DNA of 64,000 nucleotides from Acidipropionibacterium jensenii DSM 20535 (GCF_000425285.1 NZ_AUDD01000007.1:62001-126000); one strand, 5' to 3'. Positions 45,131-53,879 are shown, counted from the first letter of the stretch. The notes: generated from the letters alone by a model not told the origin. Numbers and translations: made by a program.

Positions 45131-45835
45131 TCAGCGCCGGAACACCGGCCGGATCGACAACTCCTCGATCATCGCCTCGTCGGAGGCCTCCAGGGCGGTT
45201 CTCACCGTGGCGGCCACCGACTCCGGACGCAGGTGCTCCGAGGCCACATAGGGTCTGCCGCTGCCGGCCTGCAGGGCGACCTGCATGTCGGTGTCGACCC
45301 GGCCCGGATGGATCGAGGTCACCCTCACCACGCCCCGCTCCTCCTCGCGCAGGGCGTGGGTGAGGGCCCTCAACGCATACTTGGCCGCCGCGTAGATCCC
45401 CCCTCCCGGTCCGGGTCGGTTGAATCCCGACCCGGAGTTGATCATCACGATGTCGCCGTGGGAGGAGCGCAGCAGGGGCAGCAGCAGTCGGGTGAGATCG
45501 GCGACGGCCACCACGTCGATCTCCAGGACCCGTCGCCACTGCTCCCGCCCGGCCTCGCCGATGGCGCCGGGACCCTGGACGCCGACCGCCGCGCAGTTGA
45601 CCAGCGCGTCGAGTCGGGTGATCGCCGAGGCGGCCCGTGCGGTGGCATACTCGTCGGCCAGATCGCAGATGAAGGGCTCGGCCGAGGGCAGTTCGGCGAC
45701 CACCGGATCGACGGTCTGCGCCCGGGTGCCCCCGACCAGGACGTGGTGGTCGCGCCCCAGGTCGCGGGCGATCGCCCGGCCGATCCCGCGAGACCCTCCG
45801 GTGACCAGGACATGTCTGAGAGTGCTGTCAGCCAT
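45131..45835 (-). CDS. short-chain dehydrogenase/reductase
   Basis: 234 residues, classical SDR. The dinucleotide loop TGGSRGIGRAIARDLG is at 9-24, NCAAVGVQG follows, and the catalytic Ser (NSGSG) and YAAAK are in place. Cofactor and substrate unknown. The ATG lies six bases after TAGAGT. It shares a 54-bp divergent promoter region with arcA, the two leaderless starts facing away from each other. Confidence 0.9.
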   Translation of the reverse strand: MADSTLRHVLVTGGSRGIGRAIARDLGRDHHVLVGGTRAQTVDPVVAELPSAEPFICDLADEYATARAASAITRLDALVNCAAVGVQGPGAIGEAGREQWRRVLEIDVVAVADLTRLLLPLLRSSHGDIVMINSGSGFNRPGPGGGIYAAAKYALRALTHALREEERGVVRVTSIHPGRVDTDMQVALQAGSGRPYVASEHLRPESVAATVRTALEASDEAMIEELSIRPVFRR

Positions 45836-45841
45836 GACGCC

Positions 45842-45847
45842 ACTCTA
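45842..45847 (-). promoter_or_regulatory. -10 box of the SDR gene (leaderless)
   Basis: TAGAGT on the minus strand, six bases before the ATG at 45835. Confidence 0.6.
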
Positions 45848-45877
45848 TGAGCACCCCGCGGTCGCCGACCACGCGTA

Positions 45878-45883
45878 TATCGT
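45878..45883 (+). promoter_or_regulatory. -10 box of arcA (leaderless)
   Basis: TATCGT six bases before the ATG at 45890. Confidence 0.6.
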
Positions 45884-45889
45884 CGCCCC

Positions 45890-47104
45890 ATGGACATCAG
45901 GCCCTGTGAGGTGCACTCGGAGGTCGGTCGACTGCGCACGGTGATCCTCCACCGGCCCGGCAACGAGCTGCGGCGTCTCACTCCGCGCAACAGCGACGCG
46001 CTGCTCTTCGACGGGCTTCCCTGGGTCGACCAGGCCCAGCGCGACCACGACTACTTCGTCCAGGTGCTGGTCGACCACGGGGTCGAGGTGCTACTGCTGC
46101 GCGACCTGCTGGAGGAGGTCCTCGACGACCCCACGGCGCGCTCCCGGGCGATCCACGACGCCCTGTCCAGCCTCCGCCTGGACGACTCGGTGCGCGGGTA
46201 CCTCAGAATCCGGATGGCCGAGCTGTCCAGCGAGGGACTGGCCGAGGTGCTGATGGCCGGCCTGTCCAACGGTGAGCTGTCGGACCTGGAACCGGCCGCC
46301 CCGCGCAGCCTGGTGACCGCCCTGCTGGCGCCCGAGGAGTTCGTCATCGCGCCGCTGCCGAACCTGCTGTTCACCCGCGACTCCAGCGTGTGGGTGGGAC
46401 GCCACCTGGCCGTCACCTCGCTGACCATGCCGGCCCGTCGGCGCGAGACCCAGCTCACCGAGCTGATCTACGACCACCACCCCCGGTTCGCCGCCCACAC
46501 ACCCTGCTACGGCTGGCGTCAGGAGAATCTGGAGGGCGGCGACGTCCTCCACCTGGCCGCCGGTGTGATGGCCGTCGGCGTCGGACAGCGGACCTCCCCG
46601 GCCGGCGCCCAGCGTCTCGCCCGGATGGCCTTCGAACTCGGCGAGGCGCGGGTGGTGCTGGCGGTGCCGATCGACCAGCAGCGGGCCACCATGCACCTGG
46701 ACACCATCTGCACCATGGTCGACACCGACGCGGTGGTGATGTACCCGCCGGTCGCCGACAGTCTGACCGCCCTGGAGATCACCCTGGACGGCGACGACAT
46801 CCGGGTCGGCAGCCCGCGTCCCTTCGTCGAGGCCGCCGCCGAGGCGATGGACATCGACCGACTGAGGGTCATCGACACCGCCCTCGACCCGGTGACCGCC
46901 GAACGGGAGCAGTGGGACGACGGCAACAACACCCTCGCCCTGGACCGCCGGCTGGTGATCGGATACGACCGCAACACCCGCACCAACGCCCATCTGGAGA
47001 GCGCCGGCATCGAGGTGCTCACCATTCCCGGATCCGAACTGGGGTCGGGCCGCGGAGGCCCCCGGTGCATGTCCTGCCCGGTGCTGCGCGACCCGGTGGG
47101 CTGA
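45890..47104 (+). CDS. arcA: arginine deiminase
   Basis: Converts arginine to citrulline and ammonia, the first step of the arginine deiminase route for ATP and acid resistance. 404 residues. Active-site parts: LFTRDSSVWVG, ENLEGGDVLHLA, MHLDTICTMVD, WDDGNNTLALD and the nucleophile Cys in GGPRCMSCPVL near the end. No arcB, arcC or antiporter lies next to it, so the downstream steps must be encoded elsewhere or the enzyme works alone. Confidence 0.96.
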   Translation: MDIRPCEVHSEVGRLRTVILHRPGNELRRLTPRNSDALLFDGLPWVDQAQRDHDYFVQVLVDHGVEVLLLRDLLEEVLDDPTARSRAIHDALSSLRLDDSVRGYLRIRMAELSSEGLAEVLMAGLSNGELSDLEPAAPRSLVTALLAPEEFVIAPLPNLLFTRDSSVWVGRHLAVTSLTMPARRRETQLTELIYDHHPRFAAHTPCYGWRQENLEGGDVLHLAAGVMAVGVGQRTSPAGAQRLARMAFELGEARVVLAVPIDQQRATMHLDTICTMVDTDAVVMYPPVADSLTALEITLDGDDIRVGSPRPFVEAAAEAMDIDRLRVIDTALDPVTAEREQWDDGNNTLALDRRLVIGYDRNTRTNAHLESAGIEVLTIPGSELGSGRGGPRCMSCPVLRDPVG

Positions 47105-47114
47105 CCTGCGTGGT

Positions 47115-47120
47115 TACAGT
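47115..47120 (+). promoter_or_regulatory. -10 box of the lipoprotein gene (leaderless)
   Basis: TACAGT six bases before the GTG at 47127. Confidence 0.55.
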
Positions 47121-47126
47121 GACCGG

Positions 47127-47657
47127 GTGAGTGTCTCTCGAGGCCCGGTCGCGGCGGCCGCCGCGGCGGCTCTGCTGGCTGTGCTGACCGTGACCGGGTG
47201 CGGTGGGCGGACGGGGTCCGCGACCTCTCCATCAGCCGGCACGGGTGCGACGCTGTCGCCCGGTGCGGGCGCCCCGGCGGCATCAGCCCCCGATACGTCG
47301 GCCAGGGCCGGCACCAGTGCGCCGGGCGGTCCCTCCGGGTCCGTGGCGATGCCCTCCTCGGCGGACCCGGAGGCCTCCACACTGCGCGACTTCGCGATCC
47401 GCAATGGCCCCGAGCAGCTGCCGCTGCCGGCCGACCTGATGATCAGCTACACGGTGGACAACCCCAACAACGTGACCCTGGTGATCGACGTCTCCCAGGG
47501 TTCGCAGACCTACCGCTTCCTGCGCGACCGCCTGCCCGGTGCGGGATTCACCATCACCGCCGACCGACAGCAGTCGCTGACCTTCAGCGGGCACGGCTGG
47601 AGCGGGGCCTACACCGTCTCCCAGGACCTCGCCGGGCTCACCCTGCGCCGTCCCTGA
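47127..47657 (+). CDS. small secreted lipoprotein, function unknown
   Basis: 176 residues. A hydrophobic leader ends in the lipobox TVTGCG, followed by a Ser/Gly/Ala/Pro-rich linker of about 60 residues and a compact domain of about 90 residues (from ADLMISYTVDNPNN to LAGLTLRRP) with alternating beta-like sequence. No family recognised. It starts 22 nt after arcA but has its own leaderless promoter. Convergent with maf, the stops 54 nt apart. Confidence 0.8.
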   Translation: MSVSRGPVAAAAAAALLAVLTVTGCGGRTGSATSPSAGTGATLSPGAGAPAASAPDTSARAGTSAPGGPSGSVAMPSSADPEASTLRDFAIRNGPEQLPLPADLMISYTVDNPNNVTLVIDVSQGSQTYRFLRDRLPGAGFTITADRQQSLTFSGHGWSGAYTVSQDLAGLTLRRP

Positions 47658-47711
47658 CGGATGGCTTCCCGGACGGGTGGCCACCGGTCTCCCGGCCTCA
47701 GCAGACCGGTC

Positions 47712-48326
47712 TCACCGGTCCCACAGGCTCTCCCAGGCGACGTCCATGTCGAGCAGCATCTGGCGCACCAGGGGCAGCGAGATACCGGTGACATTGTGCG
47801 GATCCCCCTGGATGCGGGTGACGAAGGCACCGCCGTAACCGTCCAGGGTGAAGGCCCCGGCGACCCGCTGGGGTTCGCCGGTCTCGGCATAGCTGCGGAT
47901 CTCGTCGTCGGTCAGATCGGCGAAGGTGACGACGGTCTGTCCCACCCGGGTGGCGGCCCGGCGTCCGGCCTCGTCCAGGACGCAGACATGATGTCCGGTG
48001 ACCAGCACCCCGCTGCGTCCCCGCATCCCGTACCACCAGTGCATCACCGCATCGGCGGTGCCCGGTTTGCCCAGCACCCGGCCGTCCAGATCCAGCACCG
48101 AGTCGCAGGCCACCACGATCGTGGGGCCGTCGACCGCCAGGGTCTCGATGACGCTGTCCGCCTTGAGCTCGGCCAGCCGCGCGGTGAGGTCGGGAGCCGG
48201 CTCGCCGGGATGCTGGGTCTCATCGGCCCCCGAGACGATGACCTCCGGCTCGATCCCGGCCGAGCGCAGGCTGGCCAGCCTGGCCGGCGACTTGGAGGCC
48301 AGCACGAAGCGGTACCGGACGCCCAT
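47712..48326 (-). CDS. maf: Maf family nucleoside triphosphate pyrophosphatase
   Basis: Hydrolyses non-canonical or specific nucleoside triphosphates, preventing their incorporation; linked to septum control in other bacteria. 204 residues: N-terminal LASKSPARLASLRSAGI, the ACDSVLDLDG motif, LGKPGT, and TGEPQRVAGAFTLDGYGG. The start ATG overlaps the stop of the epsilon subunit gene by one base (TGATG). Third gene of the carboxylase operon. Confidence 0.94.
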   Translation of the reverse strand: MGVRYRFVLASKSPARLASLRSAGIEPEVIVSGADETQHPGEPAPDLTARLAELKADSVIETLAVDGPTIVVACDSVLDLDGRVLGKPGTADAVMHWWYGMRGRSGVLVTGHHVCVLDEAGRRAATRVGQTVVTFADLTDDEIRSYAETGEPQRVAGAFTLDGYGGAFVTRIQGDPHNVTGISLPLVRQMLLDMDVAWESLWDR

Positions 48327-48574
48327 CAGTACCGTCGCAGAGAGCCCTGCCAGGCGGCGTGGCCGGGCATGAAAGGTTCGCGGATCGGACGCCAGTAGGA
48401 CCGCCAGCCGAAGGCCGCCGGGCGGTCCTCGGGAACATAGGGATCCGGTGCGGGGCGGGTGGCCGCGGTGAGCACCGCGATCAGAGCCCCGAGCTCCTCG
48501 TCGCTCAGACTGCCCTTGGTGAGCTGGATCTGGGGGGTCTCGGGCCGGGCCGCCAGCGTCTGGTCGGTGCTCAC
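48326..48574 (-). CDS. accE: acyl-CoA carboxylase epsilon subunit
   Basis: 82 residues, the small subunit that stabilises actinobacterial acyl-CoA carboxylases. The core [22 protein letters not shown] and the C-terminal [12 protein letters not shown] fit the family. The GTG start overlaps the beta-subunit stop (GTGA) and the stop overlaps the maf start. A longer frame on the same strand (to 49192) lies inside the beta gene and is not used. Confidence 0.92.
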   Translation of the reverse strand: MSTDQTLAARPETPQIQLTKGSLSDEELGALIAVLTAATRPAPDPYVPEDRPAAFGWRSYWRPIREPFMPGHAAWQGSLRRY

Positions 48575-50145
48575 AGCGGGATGTTCCCGTGCTTCTTGGG
48601 AGGCAGTGCCTCGCGCTTGGAGCGCAGCAGCCGCAGCGTGCGGATCACCGTCTCGCGGGTCTCGTGGGGGTGGATCACCTGGTCGATGTAGCCGGACTCG
48701 GCGGCCACATAGGGGTTCGACATCGAGGTCTCGTACTCGTCGACCAGTTCCTTGCGCAGCGCCTGGGGATCCTCGGCCCGGGCGAGATCCTTGCGGTGCA
48801 GGATGCTCACCGCGCCGTCGGCCCCCATCACCGCGATCTGGGCGGTGGGCCAGGCGAGGTTGACGTCGGCGCCCAGGGTCTTGGACCCCATCACGATGTA
48901 GGCGCCGCCGTAGGCCTTGCGGGTGATGACGGTCAGCAGCGGAACGGTGGCCTCGCCGTAGGCGTAGATGAGCTTCGCGCCGTGGCGGATGATCCCGCGG
49001 TGCTCCTGCTGGACTCCGGGCAGGAATCCCGGGGTGTCGACGAAGGTCAGCACCGGGATGTTGAAGGAGTCGCAGGTCCGCACGAACCGGGCCGCCTTCT
49101 CGGAGGCGTCGATGTCGAGGGTGCCGGCGTTCACCAGGGGCTGATTGGCGACCACCCCGATCGCCCGCCCCTCGATCCGGCCGAATCCGCACAGCACATT
49201 CGGGGCGAACAGCTCGTGGACCTCCATGAAGGTGTCCTCGTCGAGGACGGTGTTGATCACCTCATGCATGTCATAGGGCTGGTTGGGGGAGTCCGGGATG
49301 AGGGTGTCGAGCTCGCGGTCGTGGTCGGTGATGGTGAGGTCGACCTCACCATCGTCGTAGACCGGCGGGTCCTCCAGGTTGTTCTGCGGCAGATAGCTGA
49401 TGAGGTCGCGGACGTACTCCAGGGCGTCGGCCTCGTCGGCCGCCAGGTAGTGGGAGTTTCCCGAGACGGCCGAATGGGTGCGGGCGCCACCGAGCTCCTC
49501 CAGGGAGACGTCCTCGCCGGTGACCTCGCTCACCACTGCCGGACCGGTGATGAACATCTGGGAGGTCTGGTCGACCATCACGATGAAATCGGTGAGGGCC
49601 GGTGAGTAGACGTGCCCGCCGGCGGCCGCCCCCATGATCACCGAGATCTGGGGGATCACGCCGGAGGCCCGGGTATTGCGCCGGAAGATCTCCCCGTACA
49701 TCGCCAGGGAGGAGACCCCCTCCTGGATCCGGGCGCCACCGCCCTCGTTGATGCCGATGAGAGGGCAACCGGTCTTGACGGCGAAGTCGATGATCTTGCA
49801 GATCTTCTCGCCGTAGACCTTGCCCAGGGAACCGCCGAAGATGGTGACGTCCTGGCTGAAGACGCAGACCGGCCGGCCGTGGATGGCGCCCACCCCGGTG
49901 ATGACGCCGTCGGTGTAGGGCCGACGGTTGTCCATGCCGAAGTTGTGCGAGCGATGCCGGGCGAACTCGTCGAGCTCGGAGAAGGAATCCTCGTCCAGCA
50001 GTGCCAGCACCCGCTCCCGGGCGGTCATCTTGCCGGCGGCGTGCTGCTTCTCGACGGCTGCGGGGGAGGCCGCGTTGACGGCCTCGTCGATGCGACGACC
50101 CAGGTCGGCGATCTTCCCGGCCGTGGTGTGGATGTCGATGTCCAT
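48571..50145 (-). CDS. pccB: acyl-CoA carboxylase beta subunit (propionyl/acetyl-CoA carboxyltransferase)
   Basis: Transfers the carboxyl group from biotin to an acyl-CoA, giving methylmalonyl-CoA or malonyl-CoA. 524 residues of the carboxyltransferase fold: [33 protein letters not shown] (first oxyanion hole), [17 protein letters not shown] and the second half from [27 protein letters not shown]. At the acyl-specificity site the residue is Ile417 (GGAYIVMG), where a propionyl-specific enzyme has Asp (from memory of Streptomyces coelicolor PccB). The ATG is leaderless. A consensus CRP-like site lies 47-62 bp upstream. Operon with accE and maf; birA is divergent. Confidence 0.95.
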   Translation of the reverse strand: MDIDIHTTAGKIADLGRRIDEAVNAASPAAVEKQHAAGKMTARERVLALLDEDSFSELDEFARHRSHNFGMDNRRPYTDGVITGVGAIHGRPVCVFSQDVTIFGGSLGKVYGEKICKIIDFAVKTGCPLIGINEGGGARIQEGVSSLAMYGEIFRRNTRASGVIPQISVIMGAAAGGHVYSPALTDFIVMVDQTSQMFITGPAVVSEVTGEDVSLEELGGARTHSAVSGNSHYLAADEADALEYVRDLISYLPQNNLEDPPVYDDGEVDLTITDHDRELDTLIPDSPNQPYDMHEVINTVLDEDTFMEVHELFAPNVLCGFGRIEGRAIGVVANQPLVNAGTLDIDASEKAARFVRTCDSFNIPVLTFVDTPGFLPGVQQEHRGIIRHGAKLIYAYGEATVPLLTVITRKAYGGAYIVMGSKTLGADVNLAWPTAQIAVMGADGAVSILHRKDLARAEDPQALRKELVDEYETSMSNPYVAAESGYIDQVIHPHETRETVIRTLRLLRSKREALPPKKHGNIPL

Positions 50146-50152
50146 ACCGGCG

Positions 50153-50158
50153 AGACTA
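50153..50158 (-). promoter_or_regulatory. -10 box of the carboxylase beta operon (leaderless)
   Basis: TAGTCT on the minus strand, seven bases before the ATG at 50145. Confidence 0.6.
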
Positions 50159-50191
50159 TCCGGTTGTGGAGCCTGTCGGTGGCACCGGTTG

Positions 50192-50207
50192 TGTGACGGA
50201 CATCACA
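50192..50207. promoter_or_regulatory. perfect-consensus CRP/GlxR-type site between pccB and birA
   Basis: TGTGACGGACATCACA matches TGTGA-N6-TCACA at all ten defined positions. Its centre lies 54.5 bp upstream of the predicted pccB start and 116.5 bp upstream of the birA start. Confidence 0.7.
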
Positions 50208-50301
50208 TCGGCGCGCCGGTGGGGAGCACGGCAGGCGACGGTGGATCGGGGCCGAGGCGCTCGAGGGGTCCGGACTCGCGGTCACGGCCGCCCGGTGCGG
50301 C

Positions 50302-50307
50302 TAGGCT
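50302..50307 (+). promoter_or_regulatory. -10 box of birA
   Basis: TAGGCT eight bases before the GTG at 50316; no ribosome site. Confidence 0.5.
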
Positions 50308-50315
50308 TGCCAACC

Positions 50316-51179
50316 GTGCCAGTCACCTCGACCATCGACGCCGCCAGGATCACCGAGCTCACCGACCGCGACACCCGGTTCACTCGTCCGGGATCCGGCG
50401 GTATCACGGTGGTGGCGAACACCGACTCGACCAATGCTCACCTGAGCCGGATGGTGCGCAGCGGCCAGACCGGGTTCCGGATCCTGGTGGCCGATCACCA
50501 GGACGGCGGTCATGGGCGGTTCTCCCGACCCTGGCAGGCGCCGGCCGGCACCGCTCTGCTGATGTCGGCCCTGGTGCCGGCCTCCCGCGATCCCCAGGAC
50601 TGGGGGTGGCTGTCGATGGTCGCCGGACTGGCCGTCACCGAGGCCGTCGAGGCGACCACCGGGGCCGGGCGCGACCGCGTCACCCTGAAATGGCCCAATG
50701 ACGTCCTGCTGGACCAGCACCGGGAACACGGCGGGAAGCTGTGCGGGATCCTGTCGGAGAGGGTCGAGGGGCCCGCCGGCTCCCATGCCGTGATCGGCAT
50801 CGGGATCAACACATCGATGGACCGCAGCGAACTGCCGGTGCCCACTGCCACCTCCTTGGCGCTGTGCGGGCTGGCCCACGACCGGGAGCGGCTGGCCGCC
50901 GCCGTCGTGGAGGCCCTGGACCATCTCATCGGGGTGTGGCTGGCGACCGGAACCGTGCGCGGCATCTATCGCGACCGCTGCGACACCATCGGCAGGCCGG
51001 TGCGACTGACCTTCGACCCGGCGAAAGTCGGGGGTGGACCGACCCGCATCGAGGGGGTCGGTGCAGACATCGAGATGGATGGCTCGATCGTGGTCGCCAC
51101 CGCCGAGGGGCGGTGTGCCTTCTCGGCCGCCGATGTCGAGCACCTCAGGCCGGTGGGGAACCCTAGACTGACCCCATGA
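50316..51179 (+). CDS. birA: biotin-[acetyl-CoA-carboxylase] ligase, no DNA-binding domain
   Basis: Activates biotin with ATP and attaches it to carrier proteins, here presumably the carboxylase alpha subunit encoded 7 kb away. 287 residues: NTDSTNAHLSRMV, the ligase loop GGHGRFSRPWQAPAG (the first Arg of the usual GRGR is His), LKWPNDVLL and GKLCGILSE, with a C-terminal BPL domain. The N-terminus has no helix-turn-helix, so it is a ligase and not a repressor. The GTG start is chosen by homology and the -10 box. Confidence 0.93.
   Translation: MPVTSTIDAARITELTDRDTRFTRPGSGGITVVANTDSTNAHLSRMVRSGQTGFRILVADHQDGGHGRFSRPWQAPAGTALLMSALVPASRDPQDWGWLSMVAGLAVTEAVEATTGAGRDRVTLKWPNDVLLDQHREHGGKLCGILSERVEGPAGSHAVIGIGINTSMDRSELPVPTATSLALCGLAHDRERLAAAVVEALDHLIGVWLATGTVRGIYRDRCDTIGRPVRLTFDPAKVGGGPTRIEGVGADIEMDGSIVVATAEGRCAFSAADVEHLRPVGNPRLTP
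51164..51169 (+). promoter_or_regulatory. internal -10 box for the peptidase E gene
   Basis: TAGACT six bases before the ATG at 51176, inside the last codons of birA. The gene may be made both from the birA transcript and from its own leaderless mRNA. Confidence 0.55.
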
Positions 51180-51892
51180 CCACCCACATCCTCGCCATGG
51201 GCGGCGGCGGCTTCTCGATGTCGAACCGCGGCGCCCCGACTGCTCTCGACCGTCACCTGTTGGATCTGTCGGGCAAGTCCTCACCGCTGGTGTGCTTCGC
51301 GCCCACGGCGGCGGCCGACGACCCGGCCTACATCAACCGATTCCTGGCGGCCTACTCTGCTCTCGGGGTCCGGACGATGGTGCTCACCCTGTGGCAGGGG
51401 GCCGCGGAGTCGGTGGACCGGCTCAGTCAGGCCGATGTGGTGCTCTCGGGTGGCGGGTCGACGGCGAATCTGGTGGCCCTGTGGCGGGCCCACGGGGTCG
51501 ACCACGTCATCAAGCGAATGGTCGTCCGGGACTCCGATCTGGTGCTGGGCGGGGTGTCGGCCGGGGCCGCCTGCTGGTTCACCGGATCGTTGACAGATGC
51601 CTTCGGCGACCTGCGCGCCTGGCGGGGCGGTCTGGGTCTGCTGCCGGGTTCCTTCTGTCCGCACTTCGACGGGGAGCCGGACCGGCCCCCGGCCTACGCC
51701 CAGGCGATCGCCTCGGGGGTGCTGCCGGACGGTTACGCGGTCGACGACGGCGCCGCGGTGCACTTCATCGACGGCGAGTTCGCCGGGGCGGTGTGCGAGC
51801 GCGAGGGGGCCCAGGTGAGCCGCTTCACCAGCAGCAACTCGCCGACCGCGGCCGGGGTGCTGCGTGACCAGCTGGACGTCACCCTGCTCTGA
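51176..51892 (+). CDS. peptidase E-like (S51 family) protein
   Basis: 238 residues. The nucleophile elbow GGVSAGAACWF carries the candidate Ser; ADVVLSGGGSTANL and HFIDGEF match the aspartyl dipeptidase fold. Substrate unproven: relatives include dipeptidase E (Asp-X peptides) and cyanophycinase. The start overlaps the birA stop (ATGA), and a separate promoter lies inside birA. Convergent with the PH-domain gene. Confidence 0.88.
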   Translation: MTTHILAMGGGGFSMSNRGAPTALDRHLLDLSGKSSPLVCFAPTAAADDPAYINRFLAAYSALGVRTMVLTLWQGAAESVDRLSQADVVLSGGGSTANLVALWRAHGVDHVIKRMVVRDSDLVLGGVSAGAACWFTGSLTDAFGDLRAWRGGLGLLPGSFCPHFDGEPDRPPAYAQAIASGVLPDGYAVDDGAAVHFIDGEFAGAVCEREGAQVSRFTSSNSPTAAGVLRDQLDVTLL

Positions 51893-51924
51893 GTGACCGT
51901 CGGTCCGGTGAGCTCCCTGCCGGT

Positions 51925-52452
51925 TCAGCGGTCGTAGTCCTGCGGGGTGGAGGGCGAGCGTGGGTCGGGCCTGTGGGACGCGAACAGCGCGTCGGCGACC
52001 TGGACGTGGACCTGCTCGACATGGGGCACATCGGGCAGGGTGACCGGGTCCTCGGCGGCGGTGGACAGCACCAGGGTGCCGCACCCGAGCATCCGGTCGA
52101 CCAGTCCCCGCTCGTAGGACACGTCGTTGATCCGGTGCAGAGGGATGTCGTGGCCGCTGCGCTGGAGGATCCCGCGTCGGGTGATGATGCGGCGGTCGGT
52201 GACGGTGTAGGTGGTGGTGAGCCAGTTCAGCCACGGGCGCACGGTGCCCAGGACCACCAGCACCACCGCCAGCCCGACCACGGCCCAGGAGCCCCAGGGC
52301 GTCCACTGCGACGGCATGAGGCCCAGTCCGAGCCCGGCCGCCGCGACCACGATGATCAGCAGGACGGTCGGGGCGATGAGAGCCTTGACGTGGGTGCGCA
52401 TGTGAAGCAGTACCTGCTCCTGGTCGCTGAGCAGCTTTCGTGACAGAACCAT
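51925..52452 (-). CDS. bacterial PH-domain membrane protein (bPH2/DUF304)
   Basis: 175 residues from the ATG at 52452: two membrane helices (ALIAPTVLLIIVVAAAGLGLGL and WAVVGLAVVLVVLGTV), then a PH-like domain with TTTYTVTDRRIITRRGILQR and HDIPLHRINDVSYERG. Function unknown; the same family stands next to birA in mycobacteria (Rv3278c). The start is ambiguous: 18 bp containing the ATG are duplicated, giving in-frame ATGs at 52452, 52470 and 52488. The one at 52452 has the best -10 box, six bases ahead. Confidence 0.88.
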   Translation of the reverse strand: MVLSRKLLSDQEQVLLHMRTHVKALIAPTVLLIIVVAAAGLGLGLMPSQWTPWGSWAVVGLAVVLVVLGTVRPWLNWLTTTYTVTDRRIITRRGILQRSGHDIPLHRINDVSYERGLVDRMLGCGTLVLSTAAEDPVTLPDVPHVEQVHVQVADALFASHRPDPRSPSTPQDYDR

Positions 52453-52485
52453 GACTCCAGTGTGGGCCATGACTCCAGTGCGGGC
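52450..52485 (-). repeat. 18-bp tandem duplication over the PH gene start codon
   Basis: Two copies (52450-52467 and 52468-52485) differ by one base. Each contains an in-frame ATG, so the protein can begin MVLS, MAHTGV or MARTGV. Confidence 0.85.
52459..52464 (-). promoter_or_regulatory. -10 box of the PH-domain gene (leaderless)
   Basis: CACACT on the minus strand, six bases before the ATG at 52452. The duplicate upstream copy reads CGCACT and loses the key A. Confidence 0.4.
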
Positions 52486-52612
52486 CATCTGCCCAGTGCG
52501 TCGCCCGAGGTGATGGGGATCGGACCTCCCAACGCGTGGATCTGCCGGCGCGTGGATCTACCGACGTCGGGTGGCCGGTGTTCACCGGGCCGGGGCACTA
52601 CCCGCCAGACTC

Positions 52613-52618
52613 TAGGAT
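52613..52618 (+). promoter_or_regulatory. -10 box of purK (leaderless)
   Basis: TAGGAT seven bases before the GTG at 52626. An ATG at 52617 overlaps the box and so is unlikely to be the start. Confidence 0.55.
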
Positions 52619-52625
52619 GACGAGG

Positions 52626-53879
52626 GTGAGCGCATCCTCAGACTCTGACCACCACGAGTCCGTGCAGGACTCCTCGATCTCATCCCTGCCCGGCAGCGCA
52701 CGCAGCAGCCGGCCTGAGGGGCAGTACACGGTCGGCATCATCGGCGGGGGTCAGCTCGCCCGGATGATGCACCAGGCCGCGATCTCCCTGGGGGTCCACA
52801 CCCGGTTGCTGGCCACCTCCCCCGATGAGTCCGCCGCCCAGGTCATGAGAGACGTCACCATCGGCTCGCACCTGGACCATGACGCGGTGCTGGACTTCGC
52901 CAAGGGGTGCGACGTCGTCACCTTCGACCATGAGCACGTCCCGACCGAGTACCTGCGGGAGATGGAGGAGGCGGGGGTCGCGGTCCGGCCCGGCTCCGAG
53001 GCGCTGGTGCACGCCCAGGACAAGGCGGTGATGAGGGCACGCGCGGCCGCCGACGGGGCGCCCTGCCCACTCTGGCAGGTGTGCGACACCCCGGCGGACC
53101 TGATCGCCTTCGGTGACGCCCACGGATGGCCGGTGATCGCCAAGACCTCCCGCGGCGGGTATGACGGCAAGGGAGTGTGGAAGGTCGAGGGCCCCGAGGA
53201 GGTCGACGAGCCCTTCGAGGCGATGGGCGGCCTGGCCGACGGCCAGCAGCCCATCGAGATCCTTGCGGAGGAGTTCGTCGACTTCACCCGCGAGCTGTCG
53301 GCGATCGTGGTGCGCTCCCCATCGGGTCAGGGGGTGGCCTACCCGGTCAGCGAGACGGTGCAGCGCGACGGCATCTGCGTGGAGACGACCACCCCGGCAC
53401 CGGGGATGAGCGACGAGCGGCAGGCCGAGATCCAGCAGATGGCGATGGGGATCGCCGGGCGGCTGGGGGTGGTCGGGGTGCTGGCCGTCGAACTGATGGA
53501 GCGGGCCGACGGGTCGGTGGTCATCAATGAGCTCGCGATGCGACCCCACAACACCGGGCACTGGTCCATCCACGGGGCCCGGACCAGCCAGTTCGCCAAC
53601 CACATCCGGGCGGTCCTGGATCTCCCGCTGGGTGATCCGTCGGTGACCGCACCGGTGGTGGTGATGGAGAATGTCCTGGGGGGTTCGGAGATGGATCTGA
53701 CCGGTGCTCTTCAGCACTGTTTCGCCCGGGACCGCAGTCTGCACGTCGAGCTGTACGGCAAGCAGGTGCGGCCGGGACGCAAGGTGGGTCACGTGACCTG
53801 CCTGGGCACCGACGTCGAGGATGTGCAGCGCCGGGCCCGCCATGCCGCCGGATACCTCATGGGAGATCGCAATGTCTGA
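52626..53879 (+). CDS. purK: N5-carboxyaminoimidazole ribonucleotide synthase
   Basis: ATP-grasp enzyme making N5-CAIR from AIR and bicarbonate in purine synthesis. 417 residues. A Ser/Asp-rich N-terminal 35 residues precede [46 protein letters not shown] and [17 protein letters not shown] are the ATP-grasp and AIR-binding regions. The start overlaps no other gene. The stop lies eight bases inside purE, so the two are coupled. Frame continues upstream to 52536, rejected in favour of the leaderless GTG. Confidence 0.95.
   Translation: MSASSDSDHHESVQDSSISSLPGSARSSRPEGQYTVGIIGGGQLARMMHQAAISLGVHTRLLATSPDESAAQVMRDVTIGSHLDHDAVLDFAKGCDVVTFDHEHVPTEYLREMEEAGVAVRPGSEALVHAQDKAVMRARAAADGAPCPLWQVCDTPADLIAFGDAHGWPVIAKTSRGGYDGKGVWKVEGPEEVDEPFEAMGGLADGQQPIEILAEEFVDFTRELSAIVVRSPSGQGVAYPVSETVQRDGICVETTTPAPGMSDERQAEIQQMAMGIAGRLGVVGVLAVELMERADGSVVINELAMRPHNTGHWSIHGARTSQFANHIRAVLDLPLGDPSVTAPVVVMENVLGGSEMDLTGALQHCFARDRSLHVELYGKQVRPGRKVGHVTCLGTDVEDVQRRARHAAGYLMGDRNV

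Noticed and set aside
48575-49192. long upstream extension of the accE frame
   Set aside because: It lies inside the carboxylase beta gene on the same strand in another frame; the GTG at 48574 overlapping the beta stop is the sensible start.
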